DNA from: Alteribacillus bidgolensis
GTDB taxonomy: Bacteria > Bacillota > Bacilli > Bacillales > Marinococcaceae
Reading direction: 5' to 3'
NCBI RefSeq assembly: GCF_002886255.1
Contig: NZ_KZ614149.1
Span: 1,674,001-1,738,000, forward strand
DNA: 64,000 nucleotides
Below are positions 46,201 to 53,729 of this stretch, one piece after another. The translations under genes and the position numbers were made by a program. Positions within the stretch are counted from its first letter, which is position 1; each line of letters starts with the position of its first letter. Below the pieces are notes generated by a model. That model was not told where the DNA came from. It searched no databases and saw only the letters and a list, made by a program, of their open reading frames with translations.

Positions 46201-46470
46201 AAGTGTAGCAAGGAGGCCGTCCGGCTGTTCTTTTTGGATCACTTTTTCAACTGATTCTACGGTGAGCGGTTCAAAATATACTTTATCGGCACATGCTTCA
46301 TCGGTCATGACTGTAGCCGGGTTATTATTGATTAGTATAACTTCCATACCTTCTTCACGAAGGGCAAGACACGCTTGCGTTCCGGAATAATCAAATTCGG
46401 CAGCTTGCCCGATAATAATTGGTCCTGAACCAATTACAAGCACTTTCTTTATCTCTGTCTGCTTAGGCAT
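43282..46470 (-). CDS. carB: Carbamoyl-phosphate synthase, large subunit (arginine-type)
   Basis: Forms carbamoyl phosphate from bicarbonate, ATP and glutamine-derived ammonia. The 1062-residue protein has two ATP-grasp halves: [20 protein letters not shown] near the start and [20 protein letters not shown] near residue 570, with the ADP/ATP loops [13 protein letters not shown] and [12 protein letters not shown] C-terminal allosteric domain is present (about 920-1062). ATG at 46470 overlaps the carA stop by 8 bases, suggesting translational coupling. In this operon it is the arginine-regulated copy. Confidence 0.95.
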   Translation of the reverse strand: [1062 protein letters not shown]

Positions 46471-47545
46471 AGGTTTTCTCTCTCCCTTTTTTCTTAAGAT
46501 GTTCAAGGAATTGATCAAAAATTTCCTCACTGTCTGCCGGGCCGGGATGTGCTTCTGGATGAAACTGCACGGTGATAATATCATGCTTTAGATGGGAGAG
46601 GCCCTCTACCGATCCATCATTAATGTTTTTGAATTGGACAGCAAATTCTCCTTTAGGCAGACTGTTTTCTTTCACCACATAGCTGTGATTCTGTGACGTC
46701 ATAAACACTCTGTTTGTATGCGTATCCTGTACTGGCTGATTTGCTCCGCGGTGGCCGAAGCGAAGTTTTTCCGTGTCTCCGCCAAAAGCAAGCGCCATAA
46801 GCTGATGGCCAAGGCAGATGCCAAGGGAAGGAAAGGTTTCCGCAAGCTTTCGATATCGCGGCAGCAATCCGTTTAACTGCTTAGGATTTCCCGGTCCGTT
46901 GGAAAACAGCAATCCGTCCGGTTCCAGGTCTGCCAATTCTTTTTCTGATATATCATAAGGAACAACCGTTACTTTGCAGTCTTTTTTCACTAAGCTTTCA
47001 ACCATTGATTGTTTGTACCCAAAATCAAGCAGAACAATGTGATGATCTCCTTCACCTTTGGTAACCGGTTCTCTGACTGTTACTTCATCGATAAGCATTT
47101 GTTCACCAATCGGCTGATAAGAACTCACTTCCGTTTTTTCAGGAGAGGTGGTCATAACTGCTCCCATATCCCCTTTTTCCCGGATACTTTTTACAAGAGC
47201 GCGTGTATCGACTCCCTTTATTAAAGGAACTCCTGCTTTATAAGCAGCTTCTTCAATGGTTTGTTTTGCTTGATAATGAAATGCTTCAGGGGATGCTTCA
47301 CTGATCACCAGGCCTGCTGGCTGTGGTTTGATGCTTTCATAGTCTTTTTCGTTCCATCCATAATTTCCAATGAGGGGATACGTAAACACGACGATCTGGC
47401 CGTGAAACGAAGGGTCGGTCATCACTTCCTGATAACCGGTCATCCCGGTAAAAAAGACTATTTCACCATATACTTCTTCCTGGGTGTCAGCGGCGATCGA
47501 TCCTTCAAATATTTCTCCACTTTCTAGTTTGATATATCCCTTCAT
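46463..47545 (-). CDS. carA: Carbamoyl-phosphate synthase, small subunit
   Basis: Glutaminase partner of CarB. The 360-residue protein has an N-terminal domain starting MKGYIKLESGEIFEGSIAAD and a class I amidotransferase domain with nucleophile Cys in SLGICLGHQLMALAFGG and the His-Glu pair in VQFHPEAHPGP. AGGAGGAAC precedes the ATG at 47545; a longer frame to 47620 is rejected for lack of family likeness. The gap of 115 bases to argD is the largest in the operon. Confidence 0.95.
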   Translation of the reverse strand: MKGYIKLESGEIFEGSIAADTQEEVYGEIVFFTGMTGYQEVMTDPSFHGQIVVFTYPLIGNYGWNEKDYESIKPQPAGLVISEASPEAFHYQAKQTIEEAAYKAGVPLIKGVDTRALVKSIREKGDMGAVMTTSPEKTEVSSYQPIGEQMLIDEVTVREPVTKGEGDHHIVLLDFGYKQSMVESLVKKDCKVTVVPYDISEKELADLEPDGLLFSNGPGNPKQLNGLLPRYRKLAETFPSLGICLGHQLMALAFGGDTEKLRFGHRGANQPVQDTHTNRVFMTSQNHSYVVKENSLPKGEFAVQFKNINDGSVEGLSHLKHDIITVQFHPEAHPGPADSEEIFDQFLEHLKKKGREKTYA

Positions 47546-47660
47546 ATCCTTGTTCCTCCTCATTCTTATAACAAGTCTGTATAGGCTCCCAATAGGGGAG
47601 AGTAAGTTCGACGCTGCCACAAGCGGTACTCCCAGCGATGCAACGTAGTCGAAACGTGTT

Positions 47661-48830
47661 CTATTTGTTTTTCAGCGTTTCTTCTATTGCATGGACGCCT
47701 TTCATAAGTGTTTCCCATTCGATGGTCAAAGGCGGGAGAAGCCGTAAAACATTCGGTCCGGCCGCGATGGCCAAAACTCCTTTTTCCTGCAGTTTTATTA
47801 TCGTCTCTGCTGCCGGTTCCGTTAATTCAATACCAATCATCATGCCTTTTCCACGAATATCTTTTACTTTGTTAAGAGAAGAAAGTTTCTCTTTTAATTC
47901 CTTCAGTAAGGCTTCCCCTTTATCTGCTGCTTTGCTGCTCCAATCCTCCTCAATTAGAGTACGCAGTGTGGCCTGTGCAGCAGCCATGGCAAGAGGATTT
48001 CCGCCAAATGTCGTTCCGTGGCTTCCGGGCCCAAAAGCTTCTTTTAAATGAGCTTTTCCGATAACAGCTCCCGTTGGAATTCCATTTCCCAGGGCTTTTG
48101 CGGCAGTGATTATATCTGGATTTAAACCACTGTGTTCATGTGCGAAAAAAGCTCCTGTTCGGCCAAGACCGGTTTGTATTTCATCACAAATCAGCAATGC
48201 TCCAGCTTTTTTTGCGGCTTCTTCTACCGCTTGTAAAAAAGTGTGCTCTCCCGGTATCACTCCGCCCTCTCCTTGGACCGGTTCTACTATTACAGCAGCG
48301 GTTTCTTCATCTACGGCGTTCTCCAGTGCCTTCACGTCGTTATATGGTACATACTCAAATCCTTCAAGCATCGGTCCGAATCCCTTATGAATGCTGTCCT
48401 GTCCGGTAGCTGCCATACTTCCAAATGTTCGGCCGTGAAAGGACTGGAGAAAGCTGATGATCTTCTTTCGCCCTGTATGTTTTCTCGCCAGTTTAATGGC
48501 GCCTTCATTAGCCTCTGCTCCACTGTTAGCAAAAAATACAAGATCGCCGCATGAATGAGCGGTTAGCAGTTCTGCTGTTTGCTGCTGCCCTTCGTAATGA
48601 AAAAAATTAGAGGCATGCCAGCCTTCATGCAGCTGTTGTTCTACTGCTTTAAGTACAGCCGGATGACCATGACCTAGATTTACGACACTAATTCCAGCCA
48701 TTAAATCTATGTATGTTTTCCCCGATTGATCGGTTATGGTTGAACCGGAAGCACTTTTAAACGTTATATTCCATCTTTTATATGTCGGGAAAAGCTGTTC
48801 TTCGTGTTTTGATTGGTTATTGGATTCCAT
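47661..48830 (-). CDS. argD: Acetylornithine aminotransferase
   Basis: PLP-dependent transamination of N-acetylglutamate semialdehyde to N-acetylornithine. The 389-residue protein has FANSGAEANEGAIKLARKH, the FHGRTFGSMAATG loop and LLICDEIQTGLGRTGAFFAH with the Asp that contacts the PLP ring; the Schiff-base Lys is in ITAAKALGNGIPTGAVI. AGGAGG lies before ATG at 48830. It overlaps neither neighbour; 17 bases separate it from argB. Confidence 0.94.
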   Translation of the reverse strand: MESNNQSKHEEQLFPTYKRWNITFKSASGSTITDQSGKTYIDLMAGISVVNLGHGHPAVLKAVEQQLHEGWHASNFFHYEGQQQTAELLTAHSCGDLVFFANSGAEANEGAIKLARKHTGRKKIISFLQSFHGRTFGSMAATGQDSIHKGFGPMLEGFEYVPYNDVKALENAVDEETAAVIVEPVQGEGGVIPGEHTFLQAVEEAAKKAGALLICDEIQTGLGRTGAFFAHEHSGLNPDIITAAKALGNGIPTGAVIGKAHLKEAFGPGSHGTTFGGNPLAMAAAQATLRTLIEEDWSSKAADKGEALLKELKEKLSSLNKVKDIRGKGMMIGIELTEPAAETIIKLQEKGVLAIAAGPNVLRLLPPLTIEWETLMKGVHAIEETLKNK

Positions 48831-48847
48831 TTCCGGTTCCTCCTGAT

Positions 48848-49627
48848 TTAAGATGTTATTGCTTTCTTCTTTATAATTGTTGTTCCTTTTAATGTCCCGT
48901 CTTCGTGTGTATTTTTACCGTTCCCATTAGCAATCGTCACTTTTTCAAGCTTGCCTGTTAAACTATCAGCTGCTGCTCGAACTTTTGGAATCATGCCGCC
49001 GTATATCGTTCCATTTTCTACTAGAGCGTTGACTTCTGTGACAGCTAACGTTTCCGCTAATTGTCCTTTGACTAACACACCATCTACATCTGTCACAAAA
49101 ATTAATTCTTCCGCATCTATTGCTCGAGCTACAGCTGCTGCTGCTACGTCTGCATTTATATTTAACTTGCCTTCGTTTATATCCGCCGCAATCGGTGCTA
49201 TAACAGGAATAAATTCATTTTGAATCAATTGCTGCAGAAAACGCACATTAATTTCTTCTACTTTTCCAACATAACCTAATGTTTCTAGGTTAATAGGGGA
49301 CGCCTTAATCAAATCCCCATCAATTCCTGATATGCCGATTGCTGTTGCTTGTGTTGGCTGAAAAGCAGAAACAATTTTCTTGTTCACTTTTCCGCTTAAA
49401 ACAAGTTCGGCTGCTTCAAGTACGTCTGCCGTTGTTTTTCTTAATCCGTCGACAAACTCAGGCTTGATTTGCATTTGTACTAACATATTGTTGATCGCAG
49501 GGCCGCCTCCATGTACGATGATTGGATGCTTCCCTTTTTTTTTCATCGCGGCGATGCTGTGAAAAAAGTCTGGTGACAGCTCATCCACCGTGGAACCCCC
49601 GCATTTAATAACTACAATGCCTTCCAT
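48848..49627 (-). CDS. argB: Acetylglutamate kinase
   Basis: Phosphorylates N-acetylglutamate in arginine synthesis. The 259-residue protein shows VVIKCGGSTVDELSPDFF, PIIVHGGGPAINNMLVQ and the C-terminal ATP-binding stretch MIPKVRAAADSL with ELIFVTDVDGVLVKGQ before it, all typical of amino-acid kinases of this group. GGGAGGGGAACG precedes the ATG. It lies 28 bases after argJ. Confidence 0.95.
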   Translation of the reverse strand: MEGIVVIKCGGSTVDELSPDFFHSIAAMKKKGKHPIIVHGGGPAINNMLVQMQIKPEFVDGLRKTTADVLEAAELVLSGKVNKKIVSAFQPTQATAIGISGIDGDLIKASPINLETLGYVGKVEEINVRFLQQLIQNEFIPVIAPIAADINEGKLNINADVAAAAVARAIDAEELIFVTDVDGVLVKGQLAETLAVTEVNALVENGTIYGGMIPKVRAAADSLTGKLEKVTIANGNGKNTHEDGTLKGTTIIKKKAITS

Positions 49628-49655
49628 TGTTCATCGTTCCCCTCCCCTGTTTTAA

Positions 49656-50888
49656 TTACGTGCGGTATCCTGCGTTGATTCTTACATATTCATAGGTAAG
49701 GTCGCATCCCCATGCTTTTCCTGAACCTTCGCCGATATTTAAGTCCACCGTAATCGTAATGTTTTCTTGTTCTAAATATGCTTTTGCCTCTTCTTCTGAA
49801 AAGGAAACAGGCGTACTATTTTTTAATGTCTGAATGGAGCCTAGCGATATATCGATTTTCTCGGGGTCTAGTTCTACTTCACTGTATCCAAGCGCTACGA
49901 TAATGCGGCCCCAGTTCGCATCTGTTCCGTAAATTGCTGTTTTCACAAGGTCCGATCCTACAATTTGTTTGGCTGCTTTTCCTGCTTCTTCGTCTGTTTT
50001 GGCTCCTAAGACATTCACTTCCACGAGCTTTGTTGCACCTTCGCCGTCTCTTGCAATCTTTTTAGCCAAATCCTCGCATGTGAGCTGCAGCGCTTTTTTA
50101 AACTTCTCCCACTCTGGATGAGAGGGATGCAGCGTTTCATTACCGGCATGGCCGCTTGCCATTACTACTACCATATCGTTTGTAGACGTATCGCCATCCA
50201 CGGTAATGCGATTAAACGTTTTATCGGTCACTTCATTTAAAGCTTGCTGAAGATCATCTGGTTCAATGTCCGCGTCAGTTGTAACAAAGCTGAGCATGGT
50301 GGCCATATTCGGGTTAATCATGCCGGAGCCTTTCGCTGTACCGCCAAATGTTACCCGTTTCCCATTAATCATTGTTTGAAAGCAAGCATGTTTTTTAACC
50401 TTATCAGTTGTCATGATTGCCTCATTAAATAGATCAGCATCTTTAAAGGTAGGCATCGGTTTGAGATCTTTTATTCCCGGAATAATTTTGTCCATTTTTA
50501 AGCGCTCGCCTATTACGCCGGTTGATGTTACTGCTACTTGATGTTCTGGCATATCAAATGCATTTGCTGCTGATCCTCTCATCGTGTATGCATCAAGCAG
50601 TCCTTGTTCTCCTGTACAAGAATTGGCATTGCCGCTGTTTACTACAATCGCACGCAGTTTTCCTTCTTTTGCGATGCTTTCTTTGGTAACCTGCAGGGGA
50701 GCTGCTTGTATTTTGTTTAACGTATACACAGCTGCACTCGAAGCAGGCACATCACATAGAATTGCGCCGAGATCCTTACGTTTACGCTTCACCTTGGTGT
50801 GAACGCCGGCTGCTGTAAAACCATAAGGTGTAATAATACTTCCTCCGTTCACTTCTACGATTTCTTCTGTATTTTGTAAAGTGCTCAT
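49656..50888 (-). CDS. argJ: Bifunctional ornithine acetyltransferase / N-acetylglutamate synthase
   Basis: Recycles the acetyl group between acetylornithine and glutamate. The 410-residue precursor should cleave itself before the Thr in [16 protein letters not shown] (about 195), giving alpha and beta chains. Other family motifs are [28 protein letters not shown] and [30 protein letters not shown] precedes ATG at 50888. Both activities are typical if glutamate is also accepted; whether this copy is bi- or monofunctional is not visible. Confidence 0.94.
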   Translation of the reverse strand: MSTLQNTEEIVEVNGGSIITPYGFTAAGVHTKVKRKRKDLGAILCDVPASSAAVYTLNKIQAAPLQVTKESIAKEGKLRAIVVNSGNANSCTGEQGLLDAYTMRGSAANAFDMPEHQVAVTSTGVIGERLKMDKIIPGIKDLKPMPTFKDADLFNEAIMTTDKVKKHACFQTMINGKRVTFGGTAKGSGMINPNMATMLSFVTTDADIEPDDLQQALNEVTDKTFNRITVDGDTSTNDMVVVMASGHAGNETLHPSHPEWEKFKKALQLTCEDLAKKIARDGEGATKLVEVNVLGAKTDEEAGKAAKQIVGSDLVKTAIYGTDANWGRIIVALGYSEVELDPEKIDISLGSIQTLKNSTPVSFSEEEAKAYLEQENITITVDLNIGEGSGKAWGCDLTYEYVRINAGYRT

Positions 50889-50914
50889 GCTTCTCTCTCC
50901 CCTGAATTTGTATA

Positions 50915-51946
50915 TTATGGATAGATCGGGACAGAATAAAGACCGGTTTCTTCCGGAAGCCCGAACATGACGTTCATGTTTTGAACAGCTTGCCCTGAAG
51001 CTCCTTTTACTAAGTTATCAATTACAGAAACGACTGTTATTCTGCCCGTTCTCTCATCGACGGTTACACCGATATCACAATAATTTGTTCCGTAGACTTC
51101 TTTTGTAAATGGATATGTTCCGCTTTTCCTTACGCGAACAAATGTTTTATCACTATAAGCTTTATCATAGATTTCTTTCACGTTTTGTTCTGTCCACCCT
51201 TTATGCAAAGGAGCATACATTGTTGCCATAATCCCGCGTGTCATAGGAACAAGATGCGGTGTAAATGTGACGGTTGCATTTTCTTGCATCCATCCGCTTA
51301 ATTCCTGCTCTATTTCTGGTGTATGTTTATGTTCATTTACCTTGTATACTTTGAAATTATCATTCATCTCACTAAAATGTGTGATGGCATTAAGAGAACG
51401 TCCTGCTCCTGTTGTACCTGATTTTGCATCAATAATCACTTGATTGGCGTCTATTGCTCCTTCTTTTACGAGCGGAGCCAAACCAAGCAGTACTGCTGTT
51501 GGGTAGCAGCCCGGGTTCGCCAACAGATCGGTTTTTTCTATTTCTTCTTTCCGCCATTCTGTCAACCCATACACTGCTTTTTCTAATAAGGATGTCTCTG
51601 CGCTTGATCGTCCGTACCATTTCTCATAAACAGATGCATCTTTTAAACGAAGATCTCCGGAAAGATCTATTACTTTTGTGCCCGGCACGAGCTGACCGGT
51701 TAAATCAGCAGACACTCCAGGCGGTGTTGATAAAAACACGACATCATGATGTTTTAAATGTTCAACATTAATATCTTCTAGTGTTTCGTCTATAATTTCA
51801 GATACATGCGGATAACTTTCGGCCATTGTCTTTCCTTCTTGGGAAGAAGAAAAGACAGCTATTTTCTTTACTTCAGGATGATTGTGAAGCAATCGTATTA
51901 ATTCTATTCCGCCATATCCAGTTGCTCCGACTATTGCAGCTTTCAT
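50915..51946 (-). CDS. argC: N-acetyl-gamma-glutamyl-phosphate reductase
   Basis: NADPH-dependent reduction of N-acetylglutamyl phosphate. The 343-residue protein has the Rossmann start MKAAIVGATGYGGIELIRLL, the catalytic Cys in NPGCYPTAVLLGLAPL and HTPEIEQELS. GAGGTG is 8 bases before the ATG at 51946; the 10 residues from 51976 are unlikely. It is the first gene of the operon, with a promoter and ARG-box-like site 45-75 bases upstream. Confidence 0.95.
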   Translation of the reverse strand: MKAAIVGATGYGGIELIRLLHNHPEVKKIAVFSSSQEGKTMAESYPHVSEIIDETLEDINVEHLKHHDVVFLSTPPGVSADLTGQLVPGTKVIDLSGDLRLKDASVYEKWYGRSSAETSLLEKAVYGLTEWRKEEIEKTDLLANPGCYPTAVLLGLAPLVKEGAIDANQVIIDAKSGTTGAGRSLNAITHFSEMNDNFKVYKVNEHKHTPEIEQELSGWMQENATVTFTPHLVPMTRGIMATMYAPLHKGWTEQNVKEIYDKAYSDKTFVRVRKSGTYPFTKEVYGTNYCDIGVTVDERTGRITVVSVIDNLVKGASGQAVQNMNVMFGLPEETGLYSVPIYP

Positions 51947-51991
51947 AAACTTGCACCTCGTTTTATCTTTATACATTTTCCGTTGATGTTT

Positions 51992-52020
51992 ATTATAAGT
52001 GTGAATATATATTAATGCAA
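51992..52020 (-). promoter_or_regulatory. Predicted promoter of the arg-car operon
   Basis: On the minus strand TTGCAT (52020-52015) and TATAAT (51997-51992) are spaced by 17 bases, 45 bases before the argC start. Confidence 0.75.
52002..52015. promoter_or_regulatory. ARG-box-like operator for AhrC/ArgR
   Basis: TGAATATATATTAA: half-sites TGAAT and ATTAA (consensus ATTCA) around four bases. It lies between the -35 and -10 boxes of the argC promoter, where binding of the arginine repressor would block transcription. Confidence 0.55.
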
Positions 52021-52263
52021 CTGTATTTTTATATTTTTTCTAATCTCTTTTTAATATTCTTTTAATACCTTTCTTCGTTAGGATTATTAAAAAAAACAAG
52101 CCATGTTCTGTATTTATGCCGGATATGTATTTATATACATTCTTTTGCATTTATTATTAGAAAAAATCGGTTTGCCGCCGAGTACTTATGGCGGAAGTTC
52201 TTTCCAGCTCTCCCTCACTTTTATTCAACACTTCTCTCAGATGGGCGGTGTTTTTTTAAGTTT
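52021..52263. other. Gap between arg operon and redoxin gene
   Basis: It contains one dispersed repeat (52156-52200) and AT-rich sequence. A 77-codon plus-strand frame is a translation of the repeat, without a ribosome site, and is not called. Confidence 0.45.
52156..52200 (+). repeat. Copy of the dispersed repeat (shorter form)
   Basis: TTAGAAAAAATCGGTTTGCC, GCCGAG and CTTATGGCGGAAG. It matches the others in the left and middle parts and lacks the right-hand part. Confidence 0.6.
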
Positions 52264-52321
52264 TAAAAAAAATACTGCTTTCGTGCCAAAGCAGAAAACA
52301 GATGGCACAAAAACAGTATTT
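52264..52321. terminator. Terminator of the redoxin gene
   Basis: AATACTGCTTTCGTGCCA (52271-52288) pairs with TGGCACAAAAACAGTATT (52303-52320); the minus strand continues into TTTTTTTTAAA. The stem is long. Confidence 0.87.
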
Positions 52322-52327
52322 ATTTTC

Positions 52328-52831
52328 TTATTCTAATGCTTGTCTAATTTTTTCTTCGGTCTCTTCGATTTCATCTCCCCAGAAATCATTTTCCTCCGAA
52401 GTAATTAATTCGCCGTTCTCATCAAAAACAGAAAAGCCGCGGACTGATGCATTCTCGCCTGCCATTTCTGCTTTTTCTATCGTCTCCATGGAAGCGTCAG
52501 ATAAAAACGTATAAGTAAAACCGACTTCTTCTTTTAGCTCTTTATGCTGCTCTGGAGAATCATTACTAATCGCGTAAATATCTGCATCAAGATCATCAAA
52601 AGAGTCTATGTGCTGCTGCAGCTGCACGAGCTGCGATACACAGTGTCCTCAGTCAACACCCGTGAAATGGAAAAAGACTGTCGGCTGGTCTTTACCGGAG
52701 ATACTGACGCCTTCCCATTCTTCATCTTGCAGCGTTAACTCTTCTTCCCCATCTCCGCCGCATGCAGCTAATGTTACAGCAGCAACAGCCAAGGTAACTA
52801 GAAAAAACGTTGTCTTTAAGAAATGATTCAT
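52328..52831 (-). CDS. Lipoprotein redoxin with an in-frame UGA (UxxC), candidate selenoprotein
   Basis: A 167-residue thioredoxin/peroxiredoxin-fold lipoprotein. The N-terminus NHFLKTTFFLVTLAVAAVTL then AACGG gives lipobox LAAC (Cys24). Residues 25-60 are an acidic linker and first strands, with VFFHFTGVD just before the active site. The next codon is TGA at 52649-52651, and the frame then continues without change as GHCVSQLVQLQQHIDSFDDL to a normal stop at 52328. The motif is U-G-H-C, matching CxxC. A hairpin with the shape of a bacterial SECIS lies 15-31 nt past the TGA. Selenocysteine would complete the redox centre. A single-base mutation of TGT/TGC to TGA is the alternative. It lies 88 bases downstream of sco. 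Confidence 0.72.
52618..52634 (-). ncRNA. SECIS-like stem-loop inside the redoxin mRNA
   Basis: On the minus strand GCAGCT, loop CGTGC, AGCTGC: a perfect 6-bp stem. It begins 15 nt after the TGA, the same offset as I count in E. coli fdhF. The loop starts 20 nt after the TGA and has G as its second base, fitting the bacterial SECIS rules that I know (G in the first two loop bases, 16-37 nt from UGA). Confidence 0.6.
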
Positions 52832-52919
52832 GTATGATTCCCCTCCTTTTCTATTAATAATAAGAAACCATAAACAAGTGTATCACCTTGTCTATAGAAA
52901 GACTATTGATTTATCTTTA

Positions 52920-53528
52920 TCAGCTGTTTGACAAACGTTTCAAATCTTCTACTATCGGATCAGCATCATTTTCAAGGCCGTCATAGCTGCGGATAACATT
53001 GCCTTCTGGGTCAATGAGAAAAAACTTAGTAGAGTGAATAATGTCATTTTGCTCTGGGTCTTTTTCTACTGTCGTTTGAAAGGTTTCGTTTGCTAACTTT
53101 TTTATTTCTTCATCACTGTACCCCGTTAGAAAGTGCCAGCTGCTAAAATCAGCTCCATAATTTTCTCCGTATTTTTTTAAGCGGTCCGGATTATCAAATT
53201 CTGGGTCCACAGAAAAGGAGACGAATTGTACATCCACCCCTTCTTGTTCCAGTTCTCCTTGCAGGTTAAGCATATTCGGTGTCATTAAATTACAAACGGT
53301 CGGACAGCTCGTGAAAATCATGTCAGCAATCCAGTACTTCCCTTCTAAATCTTCATTGGTTACCGTCTCTTCTGCCTGATTGGTATACGAAAAAGGCTTG
53401 ACTTCTAAATCTAAGTGAGATAAATCTGATCCGTTTTCTGCAGGCTTCCCGCTATCGTACAGCCAGGCACACCCACTTAATAATAGGGTTAACAACCCAA
53501 GTGCTAATAATAAAAATTGTTGTTTCAT
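52920..53528 (-). CDS. SCO1/SenC-family copper/thiol protein (Sco lipoprotein)
   Basis: Membrane-anchored thioredoxin-fold protein that delivers copper to, or keeps thiols reduced in, the CuA site of cytochrome c oxidase. The 202-residue protein has lipobox LSGC (Cys20), the metal/thiol motif CPTVC in DMIFTSCPTVCNLMTPNM and the copper-ligand His in DIIHSTKFFLIDPEG. Complete for the family. It lies downstream of ctaG and upstream of the UGA-containing redoxin, all on one strand, which suggests a cytochrome oxidase maturation group. Confidence 0.92.
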   Translation of the reverse strand: MKQQFLLLALGLLTLLLSGCAWLYDSGKPAENGSDLSHLDLEVKPFSYTNQAEETVTNEDLEGKYWIADMIFTSCPTVCNLMTPNMLNLQGELEQEGVDVQFVSFSVDPEFDNPDRLKKYGENYGADFSSWHFLTGYSDEEIKKLANETFQTTVEKDPEQNDIIHSTKFFLIDPEGNVIRSYDGLENDADPIVEDLKRLSNS

Positions 53529-53568
53529 ATATCTCCCTCTTTACCTATCCTTTATAACTTTAATATTC

Positions 53569-53663
53569 ATTAGGAAAACTTGGCTTTTCGCCAAGTCATT
53601 ATGGCGGAAGACGTAGTTTTGCTTATACTTTTTTCCTTTAACAAAGTTTTTCTAAAGTATAAG
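53569..53663 (+). repeat. Copy of the dispersed repeat, long form
   Basis: CATTAGGAAAACTTGGCTTT, CATTATGGCGGAAGACGTAG, TTTTGCTTATACTTTTTTCC and AAAGTTTTTCTAAAGTATAA. Near-full match to the copy at 17571. It lies between ctaG and sco. Confidence 0.7.
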
Positions 53664-53664
53664 T

Positions 53665-53703
53665 AAAGGACTTATCCGGCATACTTTCCGGGATAAGCCC
53701 TCT
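53665..53703 (-). terminator. Terminator of ctaG
   Basis: On the minus strand GGGCTTATCCCGG and CCGGATAAGTCC form a stem followed by TTTACTT. Confidence 0.65.
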
Positions 53704-53729
53704 TCAGCCAGTGAAATAATATTCATACA

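Noticed and set aside
52103..52336. 77-codon plus-strand frame near the dispersed repeat
   Set aside because: It runs through a repeat and a terminator, has no ribosome site, and does not resemble a protein.
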